This document shows, one piece after another, positions 12,201 to 22,056 of a DNA stretch of 64,000 nucleotides (position 1 is the first letter of the stretch; every line of letters begins with the position of its first letter). A program made the translations under genes and the position numbers. Source of the DNA: Ampullaceana balthica (lineage: Eukaryota > Mollusca > Gastropoda > Lymnaeidae). Under the pieces are notes generated by a model that did not search any database, was not told the origin of the DNA, and was given only the letters and a program-made list of their open reading frames with translations. The DNA is taken from assembly GCA_944989445.1 (NCBI GenBank), contig CALYLW010001085.1, forward strand, positions 62,001 through 126,000, read 5' to 3'.

Positions 12201-12431
12201 TAGCCCGTTCTTTGCGTAAAATGTTTGAAATATTGTTGAAATAGAAAAAATGATTAAAAATATGCCTGTTTTGCTTTATGTTTTGCTGTAGTACTTTTGC
12301 TAATATGAGACATATGAGTCATTGCATGTAGTGACATTTAATTGGCATTGTATGATTAAGAAGGGCTGACCAATGACGATAGGAGATGGGAAGGTGTGCG
12401 TCCATTTCTTTCAAGGCTGTGGGCGCCCCTG
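9279..12431 (+). mobile_element. hAT1 transposon, full length with 8 bp target duplication
   Basis: The ends CAGGGTCGCCCGCAGCG (9279) and GGCTGTGGGCGCCCCTG (ending 12431) are hAT terminal inverted repeats. They are flanked by identical ACTTTTTG at 9271-9278 and 12432-12439. The element is 3153 bp and carries one transposase in the same orientation, of the DUF4371/ZMYM1-like hAT group. The perfect duplication and near-complete coding region suggest a fairly recent arrival within LINE A. Confidence 0.93.
9694..12135 (+). pseudogene. hAT1 transposase, ZMYM1/DUF4371-like, broken in four to five places
   Basis: ATG at 9694 opens a Lys/Ser-rich N-terminus. A TTF-type zinc-finger region follows (VFCAACSVFASGTT, then HSHWSNIDRHAQLH, 10190-10310). 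Next is the DUF4371 segment: FRAEHDLALSEH, and FSIIVDETTDVSVKEQVSL with a catalytic Asp at about 10724. Then CRSHTLNLAIVNTC (about 11000), and the hATC dimerisation domain TIPVTSATAERSFSALRRLK (11924-11983). Lesions: an 11 bp tandem duplication GAGGTTACCTT (10018-10028/10029-10039) shifts the frame, there is another shift near 10115, TAG at about 10820, TAA at about 11684 and a shift before 11893. Otherwise it aligns end to end. Confidence 0.88.
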
Positions 12432-12723
12432 ACTTTTTGTATATCCTTTTTGAATTGGTAGCCTTACATTTCTTAAATAAGTTCTCTTTTTGTTTGCATA
12501 GCATTTTAAATTTAAAGTTGAACCAGCATTTTTTAATTTTATTTGATGTTAATTTTGTTGGAACATTCTCATCCATAATAGTTTTTAGATTTGTTTTTAT
12601 ATCTTTCCAAATTTCTTCTACTGGGCTATTTGTATTAAATTTACTTAGGAAATTTTGTTGGAAGTTAGCCGCTGATTGGTGTAGTTTTATGGAATTACAT
12701 TTATTCCAAAGATATATTATTCT

Positions 12724-13068
12724 TCAATGTATCTTATTAATTTTAGTTTTCATTGTATTGGTGACCCTAACAATATCATGGTCAGACAGTTCAGGAATTA
12801 TTTTATAGTCTAACACTAGTCCTGGTCTATTTGTTAGAAATAAATATAGTGCTTTATTTTTCCTTGTTGTTTTATTTACTATCTGTTCTAGGTTTAAGTT
12901 GTTTATAGTGTTTATAAAGTGTTCGTTAATATCTTTATTAGTTTGATGGTTATCAATTGTATAGTTTTTCCAATTTACATCTGGAAGATTGAAGCCCCCC
13001 ATAATCCAAATTGCAGAATTTTTATGATTTTCTTTTATGAAATTTAATTGACTACAAAGATTCTTCAT
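12724..13068 (-). pseudogene. LINE A endonuclease domain remnant
   Basis: About 114 residues with the apurinic-type (EEP) endonuclease signatures IMGGFNLPDVNW, LNLEQIVNKTTR, LFLTNRP and the catalytic SDHD motif. The usual DLVLTN is here YLFLTN. It begins at an in-frame residue without the domain's N-terminal half, so the element was already 5'-truncated. A linker peptide continues at 12576-12440. Confidence 0.75.
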
Positions 13069-13083
13069 GTATTCTCTTGGTTT

Positions 13084-13170
13084 TTTCTATCCCCCTAGTG
13101 TTTTAAGGTTTAATGATTTAACTAATGGTGTTACTCTTGTCAGTTTTGAATATTCTCCAGTAATTTAGCC
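13084..13170 (-). mobile_element. LINE A copy 1, upstream remainder
   Basis: CTAGTGTTTTAAGGTTTAATG through TTCTCCAGTAATT matches 4510-4578 of LINE A copy 2, so it is a post-RT segment lying next to the endonuclease end. It is the expected continuation of copy 1 (904-1242), separated by the 11.8 kb copy 2. Confidence 0.65.
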
Positions 13171-13282
13171 AATTTTAAAATTAATATATATTTCACTACA
13201 TTTGAGTGATTAGGTAAGATGGTATTACATTCGATTGATTAGGGTGATATTTCAATATATTCTATTGGTAAGATTTTTTTAC

Positions 13283-13444
13283 TGTAACAAGAAGTCGGGG
13301 AAAACTGGTGTAATCTCCTTGTATAACATTAGTGATGTAATTTGCAGAGGTAAGAACAGGTCGGTTGTCATTGACATCTAAGATATTGATGGTCACTGTG
13401 GTTGTAGCTGTTCTCTTCTCTGGACTTCTCTCAGTGATGGTCAC
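13283..13444 (-). CDS. Cadherin gene exon 12: EC4/EC5 linker
   Basis: 162 bp, phase 0 to 0, acceptor TTTCTCCAG, donor TTACA|GTAAAA. It encodes VTITERSPEKRTATTTVTIN, ILDVNDNRPVLTSANY and ends FPRLLVT. It joins directly to VSATDAD of exon 13, restoring a normal EC start across a 12.5 kb intron full of transposons. Confidence 0.88.
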
Positions 13445-13578
13445 CTGGAGAAAGTATGGGATATATCTTTACTACATGTACAAGTTATACAACTTTTCTT
13501 AATGAGAAATAACTAACATTTTTAATTCAAACCATCAATTCAATTTAAAAATTCTATTGTTATCCCTATAGAACTTAC

Positions 13579-13713
13579 AGGAAGAATGTATTGTCTGACT
13601 GCCTCAAAGTCAAGAGTTGCTGTAACCAGCTGTACATAACCAGCTGCAGTGACTGTAAATGGTGTGGTACCTCCAACAGTAATATCATATTGTGCAGGGG
13701 GATCACTGGCTAC
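13579..13713 (-). CDS. Cadherin gene exon 11: EC4 core
   Basis: 135 bp, phase 0 to 0, acceptor TTTTGACAG, donor CTTCCT|GTAAGT. It reads VASDPPAQYDITVGGTTPF and then VQLVTATLDFEAVRQYILP, with the standard LDFE of an EC repeat. A diverged second copy of this exon lies at 57431-57775. Confidence 0.88.
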
Positions 13714-13949
13714 CTGTCAAAAGTTTTGAAAATATTGTACATGTAATTGACAACTATTTGCATTTCTTTGAAAATCATTAATGAATGTGACTTTCTAGAA
13801 TCTCTTCAAATATTATAAGCATTCAATTGTTTCTCAAGATTTGTAGGCCTTTCAGCAGAGTTTGTCAAAACTATGGCTTGTCTAGAACTATTTACTATTC
13901 ACAGTGTGACAGTCAATGTTTTCTAATCATCTAGCTATCCATTAAAAGT

Positions 13950-14280
13950 TATTCAGTGTAGGATATTAATTTTGGTCTATTGATTATGGGTTTTGTAAGA
14001 GACCTGTTTTTGTGTTGACATAGTATGAGCATGCGAGTTGACTTGACTGAGTATGGAGCTTGTGATTTGTAGTGTGAAGTGAAATCATGTGTGGTCATGA
14101 ACTTAGAGAAAATGGCTATAAATGTAATGTTCAGGTGATTAAAGACAGAGTTGTTACACAGACCACAGGCTGTTGATGTCTTGTTTCTTACAGTTAGACT
14201 ATTGCATGATAGACTAATAGAGAGTGTGAGAAGTTGACCATGGATCAAGACCTAAGCTTTTACAGGTTTCATCCTTAAAA
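13950..14280. repeat. Dispersed repeat, related to 21270-21600
   Basis: Shares GAGCATGCGAGTTGACT, TGTGATTTGTAGTGTGAA and an AAAGACAG..GTT..AGACC block with 21330-21560. The latter ends in a sequence resembling an LTR/primer-binding-site boundary, so this may be an old LTR fragment. Confidence 0.45.
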
Positions 14281-14879
14281 ATCAAGTTGAGACCATTTTA
14301 ATTAAGTAAATGTAAAATAAAAAATAATTAGATCTTAAGATTGTTAAAAATCTGAGATAATTTTAACGACTGAACAACATATCATTTTTTTAAGTTGCTA
14401 CACAAGCCAGACCATCGGCTCGCAAAGAAGCATGAGTTAACTGCTGTCTCAAATCTAGGACGAAAACCCAATGTTACGGCCTAGTTTCTAATGTTGGTAC
14501 GACCACACAAGACAGGCTGTAACACAAAATACCAATCAGGAATAAGTGTAATATCTATCTCTTTAGAATACACGTCTTCTCACAACATCTACGTTGCAAG
14601 CAACGACTACATAACCGTCATTACGTCACTTCCCCAAAAACCGCGTCATAATAAAAGTGCGTTGAATAAAATTGAGCACGGTGTGCAAAACTAGCAACAT
14701 TACTGATGGGGAAATTGCCATTAACCTCTAACATTTGGCCTCGCAATTTCCATATGACATATGCATATTCCTCCTGCATTATACTACTTATAGAATAGTG
14801 TGCCCTGTTGATTATCTCTATGACCTATGACCCTGCCAATGTAGCAAATAACAAAGTAATAAAGACATTTCTATGGCGA

Positions 14880-15495
14880 ACTTACTGATGGACTCAGAGC
14901 CCGAGAAGGTAAAATAAAGCACTACAAAGATGTGCTTAAGACAGCACTGAAGGCTTGTGGGACGACCATAAAGTATATCACGCTATTTTTTACCATTTTT
15001 AACCCCCCCCCGGTCACAAACTGTCACAAATCTTGGACCCCCTCCCCCTAAAGTACGTCACACTTTCTAATAAAAAATTCTTTTTTATTAAGAAAATAAT
15101 TAAAATTTAATATAAAAAACAGTGACGTCACATATGGCCGGAACCCCCTCCCCCTGTCACAAACTGTGGCACTTTATTACACACCCTCCCCCCTTTGGCG
15201 TGTGACGTACTTTATGGACGGCACCTTACGACATTGGATATTACACCTGGAAAGTAACAGCCAGCGACTGAGCCTCCTGGTGTCTTATGATACAGAATTG
15301 GGCAGCTGTCTGTGAGGCAAAGAGACAACAAGCTGCCAAATTCAGACGTCAGGGTAGGAAGGATCGTGTACAAAACCCACCTGATGGCATACCGACCATC
15401 TCTTTATCCAACATGAGGGCGCACTTTTCGGGCAAGAATGGGGCTAATAAGCCACCAAAGGACACACGTGGTGGCCTAAGCACATTGCTGTGATG
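14880..15495 (+). pseudogene. LINE pol C-terminal remnant split by a MITE
   Basis: 14880-14955 reads ELTDGLRAREGKIKHYKDVL and KTALKACG. 15236-15490 reads YTWKVTASD, stop, then SWCLMIQNWAAVCEAKRQ. Together they match the pattern (G)K-RYKD-LK-LK-C ... W---A-DR-SWR found after the RT domain of some animal LINEs. Only the tail remains. A different family from LINE A and B. Confidence 0.55.
14957..15229. mobile_element. Harbinger-like MITE
   Basis: The ends GACGACCATAAAGTATATCA and GTGACGTACTTTATGGACGG (inverted) resemble the GGCCGTCCATAAATGACGTCA termini of the element at 40840. The interior has C-rich runs and GTGACGTCA. It interrupts the LINE remnant. The target duplication is not clear. Confidence 0.6.
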
Positions 15496-15851
15496 AGAAT
15501 CGACCTCGTCGATCTTGACGGACAAACAACAGAATATACAAGAGAATTTATATTGTGAGAGTCAGGGGTGCGGCATAGACTGATCCGCCACTGACTTAAC
15601 CATATATTTTAAATATGGCAATTCTAACCACTTATCTGTATTACCTTGAATTTTTTAATGAGATAAAAAAAATTACATTAGAGAATTTAACTGTTTTCTT
15701 CATATAAGTTAAAAATGAAAATGTAGACCTGAGAAAATGCATATGATTCTAATGTACTAGTATTTCGATTATAATTAGTGCTTTCAAATATTATGTATTT
15801 TATTATATTTTGATTGTCCATGATTTCCAAAACGATCTTATTGTTACCTAC

Positions 15852-16058
15852 CACATCAGCATCTTGGAATGTGAGCATGAAAAGTGTTGTCGTGGCCTCA
15901 TAACTTGATATCAAGGAGCCAGCTGGTGCACTCTCATAGATGTACCCAATGTTGGTATTGCTGTTAGATGTGATGGTTGGAGGAAAGTTGTTGGTTTGGG
16001 TCAGTGTTACTACAACAGTAGCGTAGTCCACACGGAAATTGGACGATTGTTCAATGGC
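15852..16058 (-). CDS. Cadherin gene exon 10: EC3/EC4 junction
   Basis: 207 bp, phase 0 to 0, acceptor TTTTCCAG, donor GATGTG|GTAGGT. It contains VDYATVVVTLTQTNNFPPTI, a degenerate linker lacking DxND. Next come YIYESAPAGSLI and LTFQDADV, the start of the EC4 calcium motif completed by exon 11. Confidence 0.87.
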
Positions 16059-16189
16059 CTGGAAAAAAAATGATTTGAAATGATATAAAAATTTAATGTA
16101 GAATATTGTTCTTGAAAAACATATATAAATAATATAATAATAATAAATATAATATAATAATATGAATATAAATATAAAAAATAATATAA

Positions 16190-16784
16190 ATACCGTATAT
16201 ACTCATTCTATAGCCCGTTCGTTCATAAGCCGACCCCCCCCCCACACACACTTTTGGAAGGGAAAAGTATTAAAAGTGTATAACCCGATCGCAAGGCGAC
16301 CCCCCAAAAATAATAAGACAGCTTTAAAAAAATGGTACATATTTTTTTTTAAAACTACAAGCTAAATCAGTCATTATGATTGTTTACTTTGTACTGCCTA
16401 TCTTTGTCTTTCTGCTCTTTGTTAAGCAAGAGTTACCGGTATTTAAAAACAAAAGTTATTTGGTAAACAGTGATGAAAGCGCGTACATTAAAATCCGTGG
16501 TTGAAAACAAAATTTGTAAAAAAATTTATTAAAACGTTCACAAAAATAAATAAAATGATTAAATAAGGTTAGTGCTGACTTTTAATAATATATTATAGCT
16601 TCTGATAGAGCAGTCGAATCTTGTAGAATGTAGAAAAGGACATCGGTAATCTACAATAACAACACCGATATTCAATATGCATGCAGAAATCACCTAAGAC
16701 CCGCTCATAAGCCGACCCCCCCCCCACTTTTTCCCCTAGATTTTGTCCAAAAAAAGTCGGCTTGCGAACGAGTATATACGGTAA
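16190..16784. mobile_element. MITE with TACCGTATATACTC inverted ends
   Basis: Begins TACCGTATATACTC and ends GAGTATATACGGTA, a perfect 14 bp inverted repeat. Both subterminal regions have ATAAGCCGACCCCCCCC. TA may be the target duplication. A right-end fragment of the same family lies at 25705-25850. No coding region. It sits in cadherin intron 9. Confidence 0.7.
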
Positions 16785-17416
16785 TTTAAAAAAAATCTAG
16801 AAGACTTTCCAGCATGAATCTTGTTTTGTAATTAAGTTTCAGGTATTTTCATTTATCTTGTTTTATAATTAGATTTATTAATAATATGAAGATAGTCAGT
16901 ATATATCTTTGGTTCTTTTTTAAAGGATTTGCTTATAATCATACTGATCATGTTTGAGCTTTGAGTAAGAAGGATCTGTGATGTGAGGTATTTTTAGTTA
17001 GGGAATGTATATGTGTTTGAACTATAATACAATCAGGTTCACAAAAAGCGTAGTTTAAAGACCTTAATTAGAACATTCAATATCGAAGGAGGAAATTGAA
17101 AACAAACTAGATTTATGAAAACCAATTACCATGAATGGAGTAAAATATTAACGGAAAAATTCATATATTTTTGTAATAAACCAAATCACAACAACCGTGT
17201 TCAGTTGAGTGAATTCTCATTAAAACAGAGTAAGAACATCAGTAGAGGTCTCACATGACAAACCAATATTCAGTAATACAAAGGTGCTCACAGGTCTTCA
17301 GTTGTGAAGGGATATAAAAAGTTAATTTAAAATTTGCAAATATTTCATTTTAGTGTGAGAGAATATGAAAAGCAAATTTCTAATATTTTATGTTAGTATT
17401 TAAAAAAAAACCTTAC

Positions 17417-17556
17417 CTCAAAAGTAATCTCTAACTGAGTTAAGCTTGTTCTACTCAGAGACTGACCAGCAATTTTAGTAATATCACATCTGTACTGTTT
17501 ACCATTAGCAGGGCTTGACACTGCTGTAAAATATCCCTCATAGCCAGCAGGCTCAG
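17417..17556 (-). CDS. Cadherin gene exon 9: EC3
   Basis: 140 bp, phase 1 in and phase 0 out, acceptor TTTAATCAG, donor TTTGAG|GTAAGG. It encodes EPAGYEGYFTAVSSPANGK and later LTQLEITFE. The reading joins exon 8 by a codon split A/CT. The introns on both sides are AT-rich and show no mobile element I can name. Confidence 0.82.
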
Positions 17557-18871
17557 CTGATTAAATATTAAATTAACGTCATTTAGTGCATGAATTTATT
17601 GATAAATTAATTGTGATTAAGTAACACCTGGACAAGAAGACTTCCAAAAATTATGCAAGCAAGTAGGATGTGTAGCTTAATTTTTTAAATAAAAAAAAAC
17701 AACAAAACTTTATTTGAAATTTTCTATTCAAGAGATTATCAAGTAGAATCTCAATGAACCCTTTCTAGTAAGAGAGTTAATTTATAATTTAAGGTAAGTG
17801 GACGGAAATGGAAGAACATGATCAATGATTGTAAAAAAAATAAGTTGAAAAAAGTTTGAAAAATAAAAACCAAAAGGAAAATGAAATTTGTGCCGTATGG
17901 TTTATTTTAAACTCCTACATAAGCAGACGTCTATTTTTATTTATTTTAAATTGTTTTACTTGCTTATCCTGGCTCTTATATCCACTGAAGACAAAGTAAT
18001 TTTCACAATTCACAATAACCTCTGTGCAAATTATAAACATTTAAGGACAAAGCTATTTATTAAAAGTTGCTGTCAAACTTGTTCATTTACTTTCAGAATC
18101 AACATTTTCCATTCTCTAAGAGTATTTTTTCATTTACAAACTATTTCCTTTTCATGATCTAAACTTCATTTATGCCTTTCACACTGATAAGTGGCTTTGT
18201 GGTCGAGACTAATTGATTCATTTAAAAAAGATTTGATGAATAAACCTTTGCACTGTTGTGCAAATTAAAAACTTAAATGTAAACAATGAAATGTGTTGAC
18301 AACTGATTAAAATACTAACCAGGGTAAACTTTGACTACCGATACAAATAAATACACCTTGACATCAAATTGTTGGAAAATTATGATTTTGTTTATTATCA
18401 AATCTCTGACATCATTTTTAAAAAGAAATGACAGAGAACTCACGTCTATCCTTCTTTTCCTATGCTGAAGCTACTTTATACCCATTCCATTTCTCTTACT
18501 CTTACTAAACTCTTGGAAACATTTTTAAAAACAATTATTGTTTGTATAGAATAGTTCCAGAAAAATTCTTCTTGTTATGATACTTATTTTTTGATCTTTT
18601 ACAGTCTTCCCATTTTAATATCTCTTGTTATCTGTGTTTTGATTTAATGAACAATGAAAAGTTGTAATTAAAGTCTAGAAATTAAATGAATCCAGGAAAA
18701 AAAATGACTTTCAAGTAATTTATACAAAGAGTTAATCTTATGGTTGGTTTTATGTGGGTTCAAACATTTAACCTTAAGATTTCCTACATTGATGAACAAG
18801 TTTGCATAAAATTTTAATAAAAAAAGAACAATCAATTAAAAATAAGAAATGAATTTAACAAGGAGACATAC
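17557..18871. other. Intron 8, nothing recognised
   Basis: AT-rich; no convincing exon, repeat or transposon terminus. The small reading frame at 17888-18157 has no recognisable domain. Confidence 0.55.
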
Positions 18872-18992
18872 TTCTTCGTATGACACATGTAACAGGACTA
18901 TTCAATGTATCCATGTCTTGCATGATAATATCAACTGTTCCATTATGATTGTTGGGATTTGACGGGTCTGGACGAAACACCAGAGAAATGGC
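18872..18992 (-). CDS. Cadherin gene exon 8: EC3
   Basis: 121 bp, phase 0 in and phase 1 out, acceptor TTCTTCAG, donor AGAA|GTATGT. It encodes AISLVFRPDPSNPNNHNGTV and ends VTCVIRR. The DPSNPNNHNGT segment stands in for the EC calcium-binding DxD region. Confidence 0.82.
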
Positions 18993-19271
18993 CTGAAGAA
19001 AACAGGAAATTGTTAAAGTTTTTAAAAAGTTATTGATTTTTAGTTACATGGTGTAATGACTTAAAAATTTTAATAATTTGATAAAATCAATAACAAAAAA
19101 GTCTAAATATTTCCAATGGCAACTTTTGGGATTTATAAAAGTTAAATTAAAGATGATCAATTTATCCTAAAAATTATGCAAATAAATAAAGTTGAGTTGA
19201 AAATAAAGAATACAAAACAAACTATATGTTTGTTTTTTATGTAAGATATTAGATCATGGCAAACTGCTTAC

Positions 19272-19454
19272 AGAGGTATTGCCTGCTGGAACGGTTGTAA
19301 GGTACTTTGGTCTGATACAGGATTTACCAAAAGCTTGGGAGCTACTGATGCATGATGGGTAAACAAATTCAGGACCTTGATCATCACCATCAATGATATT
19401 TACTGTCATAGTTGTTGTGTTGGATCGTCTTTGTGTCACATTTACTGCATTGTC
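19272..19454 (-). CDS. Cadherin gene exon 7: EC2/EC3 linker
   Basis: 183 bp, phase 0 to 0, acceptor TTTCTAAG, donor ACCTCT|GTAAGC. It encodes DNAVNVTQRRSNTTTMTVN followed by IIDGDDQGPEFVYPSC. The DGDD linker instead of DxND, followed by a cysteine pair (PSC and KSC, ten residues apart), resembles the EC2-EC3 junction of protocadherin-15. Confidence 0.87.
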
Positions 19455-20245
19455 CTTAGAAAGAAATAATAAATTTACAGCTTAACGCTATGAAAATATT
19501 CATACAGCATCCATTTAATAAACTTTTGACCCAAAGAAAAGTGATGATAAAATAAGTGTCCTCTTAAAACGCCTGTATTGTAATCTGAACATTGGTTGGA
19601 AGGACAATGTGCCTAACACAAATGTTCTAAGAATGATCCTACATGTGTAGGATTCCCTCGTTGCTCTGTTAAAGACTCCTTACTATTTAAATAATAGATA
19701 TAATAGGGCTGCTGATAACCATTACCATTATCATTGAATAATGTAGTGATTTTGGCAACAGTTTTGCAAAACTAAGACCTTAAGCAAAAAAAGTAATAAA
19801 TAAAGAACAAAACACCATTTCTTTTGCCCAAAGTGCAGCCAAGACCTACATTCCAGGATGTACCAATAACCTGCCCAACAAAGCTCCAATAATACAGAAA
19901 CTTCACAATCCTATAAATGCATTTTTTTACATAGAAGTAAAATAAATGTACGCATGAAACAGAATAAACTTTCATTTCCTTTATCAAGTTAATTTCCAAA
20001 TTTTTTTAAACAACAAAACTCAACAAACAAGATATTCCGTGGCAAACTTGGCCAAACTGTCTGAAGAAAAACCATGGGATTTCTCGAAAGAAAGGGAAAT
20101 AAATGAAAGAACATAGAGCAGGAAGTATAGAAAATCTCAGTATGTGACTTCTCTTCATAACAAGTGACAGACACAAAATGAATGTATATTAAACACTATT
20201 TTAAATGATCATTAACAACAGGAGTTATATTTTGACCAGTCTTAC

Positions 20246-20394
20246 CATTGCAGTAACAGTGATGATGTAATATGTCAGCCTGGCGTCTCCTGTTATGCGG
20301 TACATGCTTTCAAAATCAAGGGGAAGCATAGACAGACATTAGACCCTTCAGCTTCAGATGGTAAGGTAAAATAGTTTGTGCCGTCAAAGTTGTA
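20246..20394 (-). CDS. Cadherin gene exon 6: EC2, with frame break
   Basis: 149 bp exon with good acceptor (TTCCTACAG) and donor (GCAATG|GTAAGA). The 5' part reads YNFDGTNYFTLPSEAEG. The 3' part reads LPLDFESMYRITGDAR and TYYIITVTAM, but the two parts are in different frames. The switch is at a GTCT GTCT tandem near 20330. Phase bookkeeping (exon 5 ends phase 0, exon 7 starts phase 0) fits the loss of one 4 bp GTCT unit. Either a real slippage mutation or an assembly error. Confidence 0.75.
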
Positions 20395-20415
20395 CTGTAG
20401 GAACAAAGTGGCATC

Positions 20416-20464
20416 TTATCTTATATGTTACAGACACTCCTTCTATACAGAAGATTATTGCGGC
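20416..20464 (-). mobile_element. LINE A 3'-end fragment beside exon 6 acceptor
   Basis: About 50 bp matching the LINE A tail (CTTATCTTATATGTTACAGA, then CTCCTTCTATACAGAAGATT). It starts about 20 bp upstream of the exon 6 splice acceptor, so it occupies the usual branch-point zone. Confidence 0.7.
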
Positions 20465-20852
20465 TGGTTAAGTAACAACATCAAATAAATGCAAAGTTTT
20501 TTTTGGGATGGTAAACTGTATTTCTGGTTCAGTAATTAAATGAACAGAAATTATCAGGACAGAAATATGATTTGTGTTTTGATTATATATTGTTAAAATA
20601 TTTATAAGCACATGGATAAACATTCTGATTTTATGAAAATTTTACATTAGGGTAATATAAATCAGGAAAAGTCTTCACCTTTTAAAAAAAGATTTTTTTT
20701 TAAAGTCCTGCTTTATTAAACCACTTACAATAGTATTAAGAATTTTACTACGTAAGCATTTTTTTAGCTGGTGTATTTATAATTAGGCTGTTAATTTCTG
20801 ACACATTCAAATTTTACTTTATTTTCTGCAATGAATCATTAAAATAAATATA

Positions 20853-20990
20853 CATCCTATATAATAAAAGGCTAAGTTCTGTCCCGTCACCTATAGCGAT
20901 TAGTCTATCAAACACACACGACTCCTACAGCCAATCATATCAAGTTTACACGGACGTTCAAAACGAGTTATTTTTGGTGCAGTATTTCTT
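20853..20990 (+). mobile_element. Helitron-like 5' end
   Basis: TCCTATATAATAAAAGGCTA resembles Helitron 5' termini (compare TCTATACTAATAAAAGGC in Helitron 1). No matching 3' hairpin with CTAG was found, so the extent is unknown. Confidence 0.4.
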
Positions 20991-21269
20991 CCAATACTTT
21001 ATTTTGAGTTATGCGCGTTGGTATTTATAGTCAAAAGCTCTGTTCTTACTAGTTATTTATTTTAACTATAATGAATAGTATTTTTGACGTGATGCACATG
21101 TATGCCGGTCGAGACGGCTGTTGAAGGGTAGTTACAACGTGCCACTAACGGTGGTGGAACGTCCTTGGACGGGCTTGGTTGCTCGTATTTAATATTTCAC
21201 ACAATACCTTCGATTATGTTAAAACATGACATAATACATAAGAAACAAAATTTAAAACTTATGACCTCT

Positions 21270-21600
21270 AGGAAAACAGCTTGACGTTTTTTGAGAACTG
21301 TCAGTGTGAGAGAAGTGTTGTGTTGTTGTATTGACATTGTATGAGCGTGCGAGTTGACTAGTATGAAACACGTGGTTTGTGATGTGAACTGTAAGCGTGC
21401 GTGGTTGTGGACTGGGAGGATGGCTGACTACATATAGACGGTTCAAGAGGTAACCGGGGTGTTGATTGCAGTTGATTGTATAGTTGATCAAAGACAGTTG
21501 TTAACCAGAACACAGAGTGTTTAAGTCTTGTTACTTAACCTGCAAGTGCTATGGTGTCAGAAGTATAGGACCTCAAGACTATTTGAAATACTGACGCCAT
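21270..21600 (+). repeat. Possible LTR fragment with primer-binding-like sequence
   Basis: Related to 13950-14280. Near its right end TGGTGTCAGAAGTATAGG (21551) resembles primer-binding sites that follow some LTRs. No TG..CA boundaries or target duplication could be fixed. Confidence 0.35.
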
Positions 21601-21744
21601 AACTTCTACAGCCAGTACTACTGTTTCTTCTTAAAGTTTCAATAAAAAATGTTAGATTGCTTGGATTCAAGTCCTTCCTCAGCTAAAGGTCAAGTCATAT
21701 ATTGTATACATGATTTATAAATAACAATTAAATATTATATTTAC

Positions 21745-21852
21745 TGGACTTGGTATGGTGTAACTGAGACTGTAAGTAATCTGTTTGTTTGGTCTTTCAT
21801 CATCATCATTAGCACTGATTCCTCTGAAAACTGTTACACCAACTGGGGTTAA
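21745..21852 (-). CDS. Cadherin gene exon 5: EC2
   Basis: 108 bp, phase 0 to 0, acceptor TGTTTCAG, donor TCCA|GTAAAT. It encodes LTPVGVTVFRGISANDDDE and then RPNKQITYSLSY. The acidic NDDDERPN replaces the usual DAD motif of EC calcium sites. ELTPVG across the exon 4/5 junction is a strong protocadherin-15-like string. Confidence 0.85.
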
Positions 21853-21960
21853 CTGAAACATCATTCAACAAGTGAAATGGTAAACATTGGACTTATGGTT
21901 TTAGAAAAAGTAATAGTGTTCAAATATGATGAAATATTTAATATATGCTGAAATATTTAC

Positions 21961-22056
21961 CTCACTGACATTTACTGTGTATGGAGCATTCACAAACTGT
22001 GGTGTGTTGTCATTGACATCCAAAATCTGAATCTTTAGGACTATGAATACAGAATT
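21961..22056 (-). CDS. Cadherin gene exon 4: EC1/EC2 linker
   Basis: 96 bp, phase 0 to 0, acceptor CCCTTTAG, donor GTGAG|GTAAAT. It contains the calcium-binding linker IQILDVNDNTPQF and starts EC2 with APYTVNVSE. This is the clearest cadherin signature in the window. Confidence 0.88.

Larger units (their letters stand above)
1243..13083 (-). mobile_element. LINE A copy 2, CR1/Jockey-type LINE split by four insertions
   Basis: Minus-strand non-LTR retrotransposon whose pieces are, 5' to 3': 13083-12440 (endonuclease and following region), 9278-9153, 5858-4478 (reverse transcriptase), 2041-1946 and 1473-1243 (3' UTR). Between them sit hAT1, LINE B, a Helitron and an unknown ~450 bp element. 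The pieces connect in sequence. For example, the peptide ending KRIYKK at 12440 continues YLKIKHLTQKL at 9278, and 4478 continues at 2041 across the Helitron. There is no intact open frame. The family is shared with the copy at 23305-29036 and several short 3' fragments. Confidence 0.75.
13714..15851. other. Intron 10 of the cadherin gene with several repeat remnants
   Basis: Contains a repeat at 13950-14280 related to 21270-21600, a LINE 3' remnant and a Harbinger-like MITE (separate entries). The rest is unassigned AT-rich DNA. Confidence 0.6.

Noticed and set aside
15287..15493. Independent small gene on the plus strand
   Set aside because: It continues a LINE pol C-terminal pattern that begins before the MITE.
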